DNA from: Synechococcus sp. Tobar12-5m-g
GTDB taxonomy: Bacteria > Cyanobacteriota > Cyanobacteriia > PCC-6307 > Cyanobiaceae
Length of the DNA stretch: 33,784 bases
Reading direction: 5' to 3'
Assembly: GCF_024345415.1 (NCBI RefSeq)
Contig: NZ_JAGQBB010000025.1
Coordinates: 1-33,784, forward strand
Positions 18,352-26,119 of this stretch are shown one piece after another (position 1 is the first letter of the stretch; every line of letters starts with the position of its first letter). A model generated the notes under the pieces. It did no database searches, was not told where the DNA came from, and was given only the letters and a program-made list of their open reading frames with translations. The translations under genes and the position numbers were made by a program.

Positions 18352-21300
18352 TCAGCCGTCGCGCCCCTCGCCTGGCAGTGTGTCGAGGATGGCGTGGCAA
18401 CGGCCGCAGATCCGTCCGCGGATGTTCTCGTTGAGCGCGTGATCCTTGACGTCCGTTTCGAAGTGCCAGCAGCGTTCGCATTTCTCGCCATGGGCTCGGG
18501 AGATCAGGATCCTCAGGTCGTCGTCATTGGCTTCCGCCAACACCGATTCAGCCACCACCGATTCCGCCAACGGCTCGGCCGGTGGAGCCCCAACAACCTG
18601 CAGCTCCGACACCAGAAACCAGTCGGCCAGGTTGTCGACCTCGGGGTGAGGACTGGTCTCGAGCCAGGCGAGGACAAGCCGCAGCGATGTAGCCTTCGGC
18701 CCTTCCCCCAATTCGATCTGCACATGAGCTTCCAGGGATGAGCCGAGCGAGGGGCGAGAATCTTGTGGGTGCGTCATTCCCACCTGCTTTTTCCGGCAAT
18801 CCTCCATGAGGCGATTGACCATTGAGCGCAGCTCCCGAAAATCGTGAATTGCGACTCTCTGCTTCTGAGGAATCACCCACTCCTGTGGAACATGAGGCCA
18901 GCCCCGCTCGAACACCGAGGGTTCCGCCACCGGATAGGGCAGGTTCTTCCAGATGTCCTCGGCCATGTGGCAAAGCACCGGTGCGATCAGGCCAGCCAGC
19001 CTCTCCACCACCAGGGCCATCACCGTCTGGCAGCTGCGGCGGCGGAAGGACCCAGGCGCACTCACATAGAGCCGGTCCTTGGCGATGTCGAGATAGAAAT
19101 TGGAAAGATCGACCACGCAGAAGTTCTGCAACGCCTGGAAGAAGCGGTAGAACTCGTAGCGCTCGAAATCGCCGCTGACCTCCTCGATCAGGGTTGCGGT
19201 GCGCTGCAGCATCCAGCGATCCAGCAGCGGCAGCGCCTCGATCGGCACGGCATCGCCCCCCTCACCCTGGGGCCTGGGATCGAAATCGTGCAGGTTGCCT
19301 AGCAGGTAGCGCGCGGTGTTGCGCACCTTGCGGCTCACATCCGCCAGCTGTTTGATGATCCCAGGGCCTAAAGGCACGTCGGCGGAATAGTCGACAGAGC
19401 TCACCCACAGGCGCAGCACATCGGCGCCGTAGGCGGGCTCCTGTTTCTCGTTGTTCCCCCCCTCCACGATCACCACCGGGTCCACCACATTGCCCAGGGA
19501 CTTGCTCATCTTGCGCCCCTTCTCGTCGAGGGTGAAGCCATGGGTGAGCACCCGCCTGTAGGGAGCTTGTCCGTTGACCGCCACGGAGGTGAGCAGGCTG
19601 CTCTGGAACCAGCCGCGGTGCTGGTCGGAGCCCTCCAGGTAGAGATCGGCGGGGTAATTGAGCGTGGTGGTGGCCTCGCCCTCCAGCCCCCCTAGCACCG
19701 CCGCCCAGGAGGAGCCGGAGTCGAACCACACGTCCATGGTGTCGGTGCCCTTGCGCCACAGGTGGGCCTCGGCGGCGTGTTCCGGCGGCAGCAGCTCCGA
19801 TTCGTCTCTCTCCCACCACACATCGGATCCGTGCGCGGCGATCAGGCCCTGGATGTGATCGAGCGTGGCCTCGTTGAGCAGCACCTCGCCGCTTTCGCGG
19901 TGAAAGAACACGGGGATCGGCACGCCCCAGGTGCGCTGGCGCGAGATGCACCAGTCGCCCCGTTCCCGCACCATCGCCTCGATGCGGTTGCGGCCGCTGG
20001 CCGGCAGCCATTCCACCGCGGCGATCGCGGCGAGCGCTTCGGCGCGGAACCCCTCCACCGAGGCGAACCACTGCTCGGTGGCGCGGAAGATCGTCGGCTT
20101 CTTGGTGCGCCAGTCGTAGGGGTAGCGGTGGGCGTAGGTCTCCTGCTTGAGCAGGGCGCCGGCCCCCTCCAGCGCCGAGATGATCGCCGGGTTGGCGTCC
20201 TTGAGCACGTTCAGCCCCGCGAACGGGCCCGCTTCGGCGGTGAGCGTGCCGCCCTCATCCACCGGGCAGAGCACGGGCAGGCCCGCCTTGCGGCCGGTGT
20301 TGAAGTCGTCAACGCCGTGGCCCGGCGCCGTGTGCACCAGGCCAGTGCCGGCCTCGGTGGTGATGTAGTCGCCGCCGATCACCACCGGGCTGGTGCGCTC
20401 CATCAGCGGATGGCGGTAGCCCATCCCCTCCAGTTCGGCCCCCTTGAGCGACAGCAGAGGCTCCAGCGGCAGCCCCAGCCGCTCCCTCAGGCTCTCCACC
20501 AACGCGCTGGCCACAATCAGATGGCGGCCCGGCTCCACCCGGCACACCGCGTAGTCGAGCGCCCCGTTCACCGACACCGCCAGGTTGGCGGGCAGGGTCC
20601 AGGGGGTGGTGGTCCAGATCGCCACCGCCAGCGTGCCCGGTGCCGGGTGGGTGGCGTCGTGTTCGCCGGTGAGGCCGATGGCGGTGAGCCGGGCGCCCAG
20701 GCCACCCGGCAGGCTCACCACCGGAAACGCCACGTAGACGCTCGGGGAGGTGTGGCCGTCGGGGTATTCCAGTTCGGCTTCGGCGAGGGCCGTGCGGGAA
20801 CTCGGGCTCCAGTGCACGGGCTTGAGGCCCCGGTAGATGTGGCCGGCCAGCACCATCTGGCCGAACACAGCAATCTGGGCCGCCTCGTACTGCTTGCTCA
20901 GGGTGAGGTAGGGCTGGTCCCAGTCGGCCCAGATGCCCCAGCGGCGGAAGCCCGCCTTCTGGCCTTCCACCTGCTCGAGCGCGTAGGCGTGGGCCCTCCG
21001 GCGCAGATCGATGGGAGTGAGGGCGCGCCGTTCCTCGCTGCCCATGGCCTGCAGCACCTTGAGTTCGATCGGCAGGCCGTGGCAGTCCCAGCCAGGAACG
21101 AATCGGGCCCGCCGACCGCGCAGCAGGGCGTGCTTGTTGATGATGTCCTTGAGGATCTTGTTGAGCGCGTGCCCCACGTGCAGGGTGCCGTTGGCATAGG
21201 GAGGCCCGTCATGCAGGGTGAAAACCGGACCCGGATTGCTGGCGCTGAGCCGCTCGTAGATCCGCCGCTCCGCCCAGAACGCCTGCAGCTCGGGCTCGCG

Positions 21301-21402
21301 CGTCTTGGCGTTGGCCCGCATCCCGAAGGGGGTCTGCAGCAGGTTCAGCGTGTCCTTGTAGGACACCGGCGGGGCGGTCACGGTGCCTGGGGGGGAGAGC
21401 AA
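18352..21402 (-). CDS. ileS: isoleucyl-tRNA synthetase
   Basis: This essential class I synthetase charges tRNA-Ile and edits valine. The protein of about 1,016 residues is full length. Motifs are PYANGTLHVGHALNK with the HIGH-equivalent HVGH at 75-78, WTTTPWTLPAN in the editing domain, the KMSKS loop (KGRKMSKSLGNVVDP), and the C-terminal zinc knuckle with CERCW and CGRC. A loop near the C-terminus (AESVVAESVLAEA) looks like a lineage-specific insertion. The start is either TTG 21402, which directly follows the TGA of the Coq4-family gene, or GTG 21381 seven codons later. The direct abutment suggests translational coupling or at least shared transcription. Confidence 0.96.
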   Translation of the reverse strand: MLSPPGTVTAPPVSYKDTLNLLQTPFGMRANAKTREPELQAFWAERRIYERLSASNPGPVFTLHDGPPYANGTLHVGHALNKILKDIINKHALLRGRRARFVPGWDCHGLPIELKVLQAMGSEERRALTPIDLRRRAHAYALEQVEGQKAGFRRWGIWADWDQPYLTLSKQYEAAQIAVFGQMVLAGHIYRGLKPVHWSPSSRTALAEAELEYPDGHTSPSVYVAFPVVSLPGGLGARLTAIGLTGEHDATHPAPGTLAVAIWTTTPWTLPANLAVSVNGALDYAVCRVEPGRHLIVASALVESLRERLGLPLEPLLSLKGAELEGMGYRHPLMERTSPVVIGGDYITTEAGTGLVHTAPGHGVDDFNTGRKAGLPVLCPVDEGGTLTAEAGPFAGLNVLKDANPAIISALEGAGALLKQETYAHRYPYDWRTKKPTIFRATEQWFASVEGFRAEALAAIAAVEWLPASGRNRIEAMVRERGDWCISRQRTWGVPIPVFFHRESGEVLLNEATLDHIQGLIAAHGSDVWWERDESELLPPEHAAEAHLWRKGTDTMDVWFDSGSSWAAVLGGLEGEATTTLNYPADLYLEGSDQHRGWFQSSLLTSVAVNGQAPYRRVLTHGFTLDEKGRKMSKSLGNVVDPVVIVEGGNNEKQEPAYGADVLRLWVSSVDYSADVPLGPGIIKQLADVSRKVRNTARYLLGNLHDFDPRPQGEGGDAVPIEALPLLDRWMLQRTATLIEEVSGDFERYEFYRFFQALQNFCVVDLSNFYLDIAKDRLYVSAPGSFRRRSCQTVMALVVERLAGLIAPVLCHMAEDIWKNLPYPVAEPSVFERGWPHVPQEWVIPQKQRVAIHDFRELRSMVNRLMEDCRKKQVGMTHPQDSRPSLGSSLEAHVQIELGEGPKATSLRLVLAWLETSPHPEVDNLADWFLVSELQVVGAPPAEPLAESVVAESVLAEANDDDLRILISRAHGEKCERCWHFETDVKDHALNENIRGRICGRCHAILDTLPGEGRDG

Positions 21403-22167
21403 TCAAGGATTATCGACCCCGGCTGCATCGGCGGCACCCTGGCGGCCGGGCGCGGCGACCAGGGTCTGGGCGGGGAGCAGGTTCAGCTCCTGCCGCCACT
21501 GCTCCAGGGGCTTCTCCCAGCCTTCCTCCCAGCGCTGGGCGAACAGGGGCCGGGCCCGTTGGCCCATCTGCAGCCCGGTGTGGATCGCCTGAACCAGTGC
21601 CGGCAGCTCTTTGGCCTCAAAGATCGTGGTGGAGAGCAGCGCCTGGGCCGTGAGCACTGCTGCCAGGGGGTAGGGGAACTGGGTGAGGTGGAAGGCCTGC
21701 AGGCCGATCTCGCCGTTCACGGAGGTGTCGAACCCGGTGACCACGTGCCAGAGGTCGTGGGTCTGGCTGAGCCGCAGTTCCACGTACACGGTGTCGCTGC
21801 TGGGCTCCATGCCGGCGTGGAGATTTGGGTCGTAGCCCAGACGGCCCAGCGCGGCGGCGTAGGCATGGCCGAGCGATCCCGCCGGTAGGGCGGCGAGCTG
21901 CTCCAGGTTCTGCTCGCCGGGGATCCAGCGCTCGTCGATCAGGGCGGCGCAGGCCGGATCACGGCGCAGGTGTTCCGCCGCCAGGGCGTAGGAGGGGGTG
22001 TCCAGCAGGCCCTCGGTAAGGGCCCCCACCAGTTCGAGGCTGCTGTCCCCGGCCGTCATGGCGAGGAAGGTGCCAAGGATGCGGAATAGGGAGGAGGGCG
22101 CCTCCGTGGTGAGGTGGGCCAGGGGATCGATGGATCCGGGCATGGAACAGGGCAGGGTGCTGGTCAT
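21403..22167 (-). CDS. Coq4-family protein
   Basis: This 254-residue protein belongs to the Coq4 family. Eukaryotic and proteobacterial Coq4 acts in ubiquinone biosynthesis. The diagnostic metal-binding motif HDxxH-x11-E is present as HDLWH at 137-141 with Glu at 153, inside SQTHDLWHVVTGFDTSVNGE. Most of the rest is helical. Cyanobacteria make plastoquinone rather than ubiquinone, so the substrate here is uncertain, though prenyl-lipid or carotenoid-like molecules are plausible. The start is ATG 22167, with GGAA upstream; a second ATG at 22143 is possible. It is divergent from a TetR regulator across a 141-base region with three operator-like repeats, and directly upstream of ileS. Confidence 0.82.
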   Translation of the reverse strand: MTSTLPCSMPGSIDPLAHLTTEAPSSLFRILGTFLAMTAGDSSLELVGALTEGLLDTPSYALAAEHLRRDPACAALIDERWIPGEQNLEQLAALPAGSLGHAYAAALGRLGYDPNLHAGMEPSSDTVYVELRLSQTHDLWHVVTGFDTSVNGEIGLQAFHLTQFPYPLAAVLTAQALLSTTIFEAKELPALVQAIHTGLQMGQRARPLFAQRWEEGWEKPLEQWRQELNLLPAQTLVAAPGRQGAADAAGVDNP

Positions 22168-22212
22168 TGGGCGTTCCGTGGAGGGGGAATGGGGCGGCGA
22201 ATGCCGAACAAA

Positions 22213-22229
22213 TGTGAGTGGTCCTCACG
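22213..22229. promoter_or_regulatory. TetR operator-like palindrome, copy 1
   Basis: TGTGAGTGGTCCTCACG, with GTGAG/CTCAC as perfect inverted arms around a 5-base centre. It is the copy nearest the Coq4-family start (about 46 bases away) and fits the shared pattern TRYGAGNRNTNCTCRYG with the two copies to its right. Assignment to the adjacent TetR regulator is inferred from position. Confidence 0.62.
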
Positions 22230-22239
22230 TCCAGGAAAT

Positions 22240-22256
22240 TATGAGCACTACTCGCG
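22240..22256. promoter_or_regulatory. TetR operator-like palindrome, copy 2
   Basis: TATGAGCACTACTCGCG has GAG/CTC arms around a 5-base centre and the same 17-base pattern as copies 1 and 3. It starts 27 bases after copy 1 and lies in the middle of the divergent promoter region. Confidence 0.58.
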
Positions 22257-22269
22257 TTTGTCAAGCGGA

Positions 22270-22286
22270 TGCGAGGATTGCTCGTG
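22270..22286. promoter_or_regulatory. TetR operator-like palindrome, copy 3
   Basis: TGCGAGGATTGCTCGTG, with CGAG/CTCG arms around a 5-base centre, shares the 17-base pattern of copies 1 and 2. It starts 30 bases after copy 2 and about 22 bases before the TetR start codon, a position suited to autorepression. Confidence 0.58.
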
Positions 22287-22308
22287 TTACAAGCCCGCCA
22301 CCCCGGCA

Positions 22309-22968
22309 ATGGCCGACGCCAGCCCAGCCCTCGGTGAGCCCTCCCCCCTGCGCCGCCAGCCCCGCCAGGCCCGCAGCCAGGAGCGGGTGCGGCGGATCCT
22401 TGAGGCGGCCGAGACGTTGTTCGTCGCCGGCGGCGTTGGCGCCACCACCACCAATGCCATCGCCGCCGAGGCCGGGGTGCCGATTGGCTCCCTCTATCAG
22501 TTCTTCCCCGACAAGGGGGCGATCCTGCGCCGCCTTGCCCAGCGCTACGGCGAAGAGCTGCACCAGGAACTCGTCGCCTTCGAGCAGGGGGAGGGCCAGG
22601 CGCTGCCCTTGGACGCCTACCTCCGGAGCATCGTGGCGCTTACGGATCGCTTCTTCCGCGACCATCCCGGCTACCCCGCCATCTTCATGGATGTGCAGAG
22701 CAGCACCGCCGATCTGATCGCCATCGAGGAGGAGGCCGATGCCCGCCTGATCGCCGACTGGTCGGGCGCACTGGTGCAGCGGGCCGCCGCCGAAGGGACC
22801 AACCTCAGCGCGGAGGATGGCCGCCTGATCGCCTACGTGCTGGTGAAGGCGATCGGCAATCTGCTGTGGCTCTCGGCCAGCCAGGAGCCTGCCTTCCGCT
22901 CCCGGCTGGTGCGGGACACCGCCGAGTTGGCCATCGGCTACCTGCGGCGCCGCATCGCCGCCGGCTGA
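22309..22968 (+). CDS. TetR/AcrR-family transcriptional regulator
   Basis: This 219-residue one-component repressor-type protein has an N-terminal helix-turn-helix of the TetR class: SQERVRRILEAAETLFVAGG, then TTTNAIAAEAGVPIGSLYQFFPDKGAILRRLAQRY (about residues 22-78). The C-terminal ligand/dimer domain is helical and unassigned. ATG 22309 puts the HTH at the usual distance; the frame is open further upstream through the operator region, which is unlikely to be coding. It is divergent from the Coq4-family gene and probably represses that gene and itself through the three palindromes. Its TGA and the TGA of the convergent Ycf66-like gene abut in the hexamer TGATCA (22966-22971). Confidence 0.91.
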   Translation: MADASPALGEPSPLRRQPRQARSQERVRRILEAAETLFVAGGVGATTTNAIAAEAGVPIGSLYQFFPDKGAILRRLAQRYGEELHQELVAFEQGEGQALPLDAYLRSIVALTDRFFRDHPGYPAIFMDVQSSTADLIAIEEEADARLIADWSGALVQRAAAEGTNLSAEDGRLIAYVLVKAIGNLLWLSASQEPAFRSRLVRDTAELAIGYLRRRIAAG

Positions 22969-23565
22969 TCAGGGCTCCGGTTCGACGGGCTTCGTCTCTG
23001 TGGACGGGGCATGGTCCTGGGCGTCCTTGATCGCCTGTTGCACGAGTACGTCCACCTCCTCAAAGGAGCTCACCACCGTCAGGGGCGGATCAGACAGGAC
23101 CGCCGATTCCTGCTCGGACGGTTCCGGGCGTACCCAGCGCTTGGTGACCTGCGGGCTTTGGGTGGCCTTTGCGCTCATGCGTTGCTTCAACCAGCCGCCC
23201 AGGCTGGAGGAAGAGGCCTGCAACCCGTTGACGAGCTGAGCAAGGGTGGCGCCCAGCTGGCTGAGGCTGGTGCGCCAGCGCTCCTGGGCCCAGAAGCGCT
23301 GCCGCTCTTCGTCGCTCAGCTGCCGCCAACGCCCCAGGCTCACCTCGGTGCCCAGGCGCCCGATCAGCAGCCCGCCACAGAGCACGGCCAGCATCGGGGC
23401 GCCGCTGAGCCGCTCAGCGCTGGTCACCAGCACCAGGCCGAGCAACAGCACCAGGGCGCCCCAGAAGGCGTCGCGGGGGCGGCTCAGCTCCGGCACCAGC
23501 AGCGAAACCAGCAGCACGGTCAGGCCTGCCAGGAGGGCCAGGATTCCGCCGAGGGTGGCAAGCAT
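22969..23565 (-). CDS. Ycf66-like membrane protein
   Basis: This 198-residue protein has three hydrophobic segments in its first ~75 residues (about 3-24, 32-47, 56-70). A polar region of helices follows (LSDEERQRFWAQERWRTSLSQLGATLAQLVNG), then a Pro/Glu-rich acidic tail. The N-terminal part (VPELSRPRDAFWGALVLLLGLVLVTSAERLSGAPML) resembles the Ycf66 family of cyanobacteria and plastids, which is of unknown function. The match is from memory and moderate. The start ATG 23565 is 54 bases from the divergent tRNA-Leu gene. It converges on the tetR gene with no gap. Confidence 0.6.
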   Translation of the reverse strand: MLATLGGILALLAGLTVLLVSLLVPELSRPRDAFWGALVLLLGLVLVTSAERLSGAPMLAVLCGGLLIGRLGTEVSLGRWRQLSDEERQRFWAQERWRTSLSQLGATLAQLVNGLQASSSSLGGWLKQRMSAKATQSPQVTKRWVRPEPSEQESAVLSDPPLTVVSSFEEVDVLVQQAIKDAQDHAPSTETKPVEPEP

Positions 23566-23619
23566 GGAGAGGGCTCGGGATCAGGGCCATTCTGGGCGCC
23601 TCGATACAGTTGGGGCCAC

Positions 23620-23701
23620 GCCCACCTGGCGGAATTGGTAGACGCGCTGGTTTTAGGGTCCAGTGGCTTCGGTCGTGGGGGTTCAAGTCCCCCGGTGGGC
23701 A
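23620..23701 (+). tRNA. tRNA-Leu (anticodon UAG)
   Basis: This is a class II tRNA of 82 bases without encoded CCA. The acceptor stem GCCCACC (23620-23626) pairs with GGTGGGC (23694-23700), with A as discriminator at 23701. The D-arm is GGCGGAATTGGTAGACGC. The anticodon loop TTTAGGG places TAG at 23654-23656. The variable arm contains TGGCTTCGGTCG, and the T-arm is GGGGG-TTCAAGT-CCCCC. The last anticodon stem pair appears to be T-T, leaving four good pairs. The leucine identity fits the long variable arm and discriminator A. The 3' end overlaps the 3' end of the opposite-strand binding-protein gene by 19 bases. Confidence 0.95.
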
Positions 23702-24624
23702 TCGACGGGGACCCTCCCGCCCGGGGCCGGGACTGGGGGCACCTCCTCCTTGAGATCCACCATCAGTTGCATGGTTTCGATCGAGAGATCGCGGAGGTCC
23801 TGGGTCAGAGGCGCCGCGCTATTCGGACCGAACCACTGATCGAAGATGGCCGTTTCCTTGGGCCGGCCGGCAATGAATCCCTGCATGTAGCGGATCAGCG
23901 CCATGTCGACGATGCGCTGAAAGCTGGAATCATTCTGAGGCACCATGCAGGCGATGCCCTCCTTGGAGTAGGCATCCTGAGCCACCTTGAACGGGGCCGG
24001 CTGGGGCTGTCGCTGCAGCCAGGAATAGAGCAGGACGCCATCATCAGCAAAGGCGTCGATCTCTCCTGCCTTGAGCGCCCGATAGCCACTGTCCCTGTCG
24101 TCGATCCGCACCAGGATCGCCCGGGGTTGCTGCTTGCGAATCGCCACTTCACTGGTGGTTCTCGGCAGCACACCAACCCTTTTGGCCAGCAAGGACTCGG
24201 GTGTGGAGAGGTCTGAATCCCGGCGGACCAGCAGCTGGGTGCCGGTGATGCCGTAGCTCACCGAAAAATCAACCTTTCGATCCCGTTCCCAGGTGAAGCT
24301 GCTGGCATCGCAGACGAGGCTGACCTCGGCGGCGACCAGCCGGGGAATGCGCTCATCGGTATCCAGCGCCACCAGCTTCAGGCGCACCGGACGGCCCAGC
24401 TCGAGGGCCAACTCCGCGGTGATCCGTTGCATCATGTCGATCGAATAACCGACCAACTCTCCAGCCCCATTCCTGTAGGCATAGGGGAAGGCATCCTTGC
24501 TGGTTCCCGCCGTTAACACACCGGTTCGGGCAACCTGATCCATCACCGGGCCCGCCTGAGATGGCCCGGCAGCCACCACAGCAGACAGGCAAGCCACGGC
24601 CATAAAAATTAGATGAACCAACAC
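23683..24624 (-). CDS. amino-acid-type ABC transporter periplasmic binding protein (orphan)
   Basis: This is a family 3 solute-binding protein (PBPb/GltI type) for polar amino acids or a similar ligand. After an N-terminal hydrophobic signal (LIFMAVACLSAVVAAGPSQA), the mature protein begins TGVLTAGTSKDAFPYAYRNGAGELVGYSIDMMQRI, the hallmark of this family. DRKVDFSVSYGITGTQLLVR, LLAKRVGVLPRTTSE and LKAGEIDAFADDGVLL follow. The total is about 313 residues from GTG 24624; ATG 24603 is a shorter alternative and the frame is open to 24738. There is no permease or ATPase gene nearby, so it must work with components encoded elsewhere or as a sensor. It ends inside the tRNA-Leu gene on the other strand. 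Confidence 0.85.
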   Translation of the reverse strand: MLVHLIFMAVACLSAVVAAGPSQAGPVMDQVARTGVLTAGTSKDAFPYAYRNGAGELVGYSIDMMQRITAELALELGRPVRLKLVALDTDERIPRLVAAEVSLVCDASSFTWERDRKVDFSVSYGITGTQLLVRRDSDLSTPESLLAKRVGVLPRTTSEVAIRKQQPRAILVRIDDRDSGYRALKAGEIDAFADDGVLLYSWLQRQPQPAPFKVAQDAYSKEGIACMVPQNDSSFQRIVDMALIRYMQGFIAGRPKETAIFDQWFGPNSAAPLTQDLRDLSIETMQLMVDLKEEVPPVPAPGGRVPVDAHRGT

Positions 24625-24728
24625 TGATATCGTTATGAATTGGCAGCTAAAGTACCATGGGTTCACCGTATGGCCCGTCAGTTTCCCACCCTTCGTTTCT
24701 TCCGGCGGCCTCGGGCTCCGCTCCCACC

Positions 24729-24926
24729 ATGTCCCCATCCACCCTTGAGCTGGGCACCGAAGACTGGCGGCGCCTCCGCGATGCGCTGCGGTATCAGGCG
24801 CGCGACCTCCATCACCGTTCCTACGCGGTGCCGGCCGACCGCCGTGAGCTCCTCTGGGAGGAGATGGATCGTTGCCTGTCCCTGGCCGGGCGGATCGAGG
24901 GACTGATCGTCAGGGAGGAAGCCTGA
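24729..24926 (+). CDS. small hypothetical protein, 65 aa
   Basis: I do not recognise a family. The 65-residue product is rich in Arg, Glu and Leu, strongly helical and soluble: MSPSTLELGTEDWRRLRDAL onward, with no signal or membrane segment. Its codon use is like that of neighbouring genes and the frame is uninterrupted from an ATG with a short spacer. The frame is open upstream to 24657, but that part overlaps the promoter side of the divergent binding-protein gene. It ends 22 bases before the convergent pstS stop. Small conserved proteins of this style are common in picocyanobacteria. Confidence 0.55.
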   Translation: MSPSTLELGTEDWRRLRDALRYQARDLHHRSYAVPADRRELLWEEMDRCLSLAGRIEGLIVREEA

Positions 24927-24948
24927 GGATCGCTGGCTTGCGGGCGGC

Positions 24949-25989
24949 TCAGTTCTTGATCTTGGCCACCTCAGCCTTGGCCCGCTCGAGCACGTCACCG
25001 GTGAGGGGAACGAAGCCGAGCTCGGCCGCCTGCTTCTGGGGTCCTTCGCCCAGGGCCCAGGCCAGGAACGTGCGCACCGCCTCGGCCTTGTCATCCCCCT
25101 GGCCGCTCTGGTAGGCGAGGATCCAGGTGAAGGCCACGATCGGGAAGCTGTCCTCGCCGGCAGGATTGCATTCCTCGCCCCCAAGGCGCTCGTCGAGGGG
25201 AACCTGGTTCAGGGCGGCCGCCCCGGATTTGGAATCGGCGACCACGAACTTGCCTGCCTTGTTCTGCAGCGCCGCTGGCTTGACGACGCCCCGCAGGAAA
25301 GCCTGGTTGACGTAGCCGATTGAACCTGGCGTGTTCTGGATCAACCCAGCCACGCCTTCATTGCCACGGCCGCCCACGCCCACCGGCCAGTTGACGGCAG
25401 TGCCGGTGCCCACCTTCGTCTTCCATTCCTCCGAGAAGCAGGAAAGGGAATTGGTGAAGCCGAAGGTGGTGCCAGAGCCATCGGAGCGGTGGGCCACCAC
25501 GATCGGCCGGGCGGGGCAACCCAGGGCGCTCCAGTTCTTGATCTTGCCCAGGAAGATGTCAGCCAGCTGGGCCTGGGTGAGCTTGAGGTCGGGGCAGTCG
25601 GGGTTGTTGTAGGCGGGGCTGATCGTGCCGCCCAGCATCGGGATCTGCAAGGCACCCCGCTTGGCGGCCATGCCTTCCTTGAAGTTCTCGGCAGTCAGGC
25701 TCTTATCGGTGGCGCCAAAGTCGACGGAACCGGAGAGGAAGGAGCGCACACCGGTGCCGGACCCCACCGACTGGTAGTTGACCAGATAGCCCTTCTCCGC
25801 CTTGTAGTCGGAGGCCCAGCGCTGGTAGGCCGGAGCGGGGAAGGAGGCGCCTGCTCCGTTCACCGAGGGCAGGCGCCTGCCACCACCGCAGCCGGTCGCG
25901 GTCAAAGCGACGATGATCAGGCTGATCGGCACGAGCCGGTGCTGGCTTCCCAGCGCCTGGGTCAACCGTTGGGGCAGGAACGGGAACAT
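24949..25989 (-). CDS. pstS: phosphate ABC transporter substrate-binding lipoprotein PstS
   Basis: PstS is the high-affinity phosphate receptor of the Pst importer. The 346-residue precursor has a lipoprotein signal ending in LTATGC (Cys34), so it is probably anchored to the membrane. Phosphate-contacting loops are NGAGASFPAPAYQRW, SVGSGTGVRSFL with DFGATDKSL, and AHRSDGSGTTFGFT. GRGNEGVAGLIQNTPGSIGYV is also typical. The start ATG 25989 fits the signal peptide. The pstCAB genes are not adjacent. Upstream (25990-26119) there are repeats (GTGTC/GACAC and two CTGGACAC), but I cannot find a convincing tandem Pho box, so regulation by phosphate is assumed from the family only. Confidence 0.95.
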   Translation of the reverse strand: MFPFLPQRLTQALGSQHRLVPISLIIVALTATGCGGGRRLPSVNGAGASFPAPAYQRWASDYKAEKGYLVNYQSVGSGTGVRSFLSGSVDFGATDKSLTAENFKEGMAAKRGALQIPMLGGTISPAYNNPDCPDLKLTQAQLADIFLGKIKNWSALGCPARPIVVAHRSDGSGTTFGFTNSLSCFSEEWKTKVGTGTAVNWPVGVGGRGNEGVAGLIQNTPGSIGYVNQAFLRGVVKPAALQNKAGKFVVADSKSGAAALNQVPLDERLGGEECNPAGEDSFPIVAFTWILAYQSGQGDDKAEAVRTFLAWALGEGPQKQAAELGFVPLTGDVLERAKAEVAKIKN

Positions 25990-26057
25990 CGCCAGAGCCG
26001 CTGGGGTGATGTAGAGCTAGTCGATTCAACGCTTTGGGAGATTATCGGCTCCTTAAG

Positions 26058-26090
26058 GTGTCACCCTGGACACGAAATCGTGCTGGACAC
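26058..26090. repeat. short repeats upstream of pstS
   Basis: CTGGACAC occurs twice (26066-26073 and 26083-26090), a spacing of 17 bases. GTGTC (26058-26062) forms an inverted repeat with GACAC (26069-26073). They lie 70-100 bases before the pstS ATG and next to the end of the upstream RCK-type gene. They could be regulatory, but they do not match the remembered Pho-box consensus. Confidence 0.3.
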
Positions 26091-26119
26091 CGTATCGAGG
26101 TGGGGCCCTGAGCCTGGCT

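Noticed and set aside
19762-21888. 708-aa plus-strand open frame
   Set aside because: Antisense to ileS and the Coq4-family gene; no motif and arginine/glycine-rich shadow composition.
26051-26060. CCTTAAGG upstream of pstS as a Pho box
   Set aside because: A single palindromic half-like element without the tandem 8-bp repeats at 11-base period that define the cyanobacterial Pho box.
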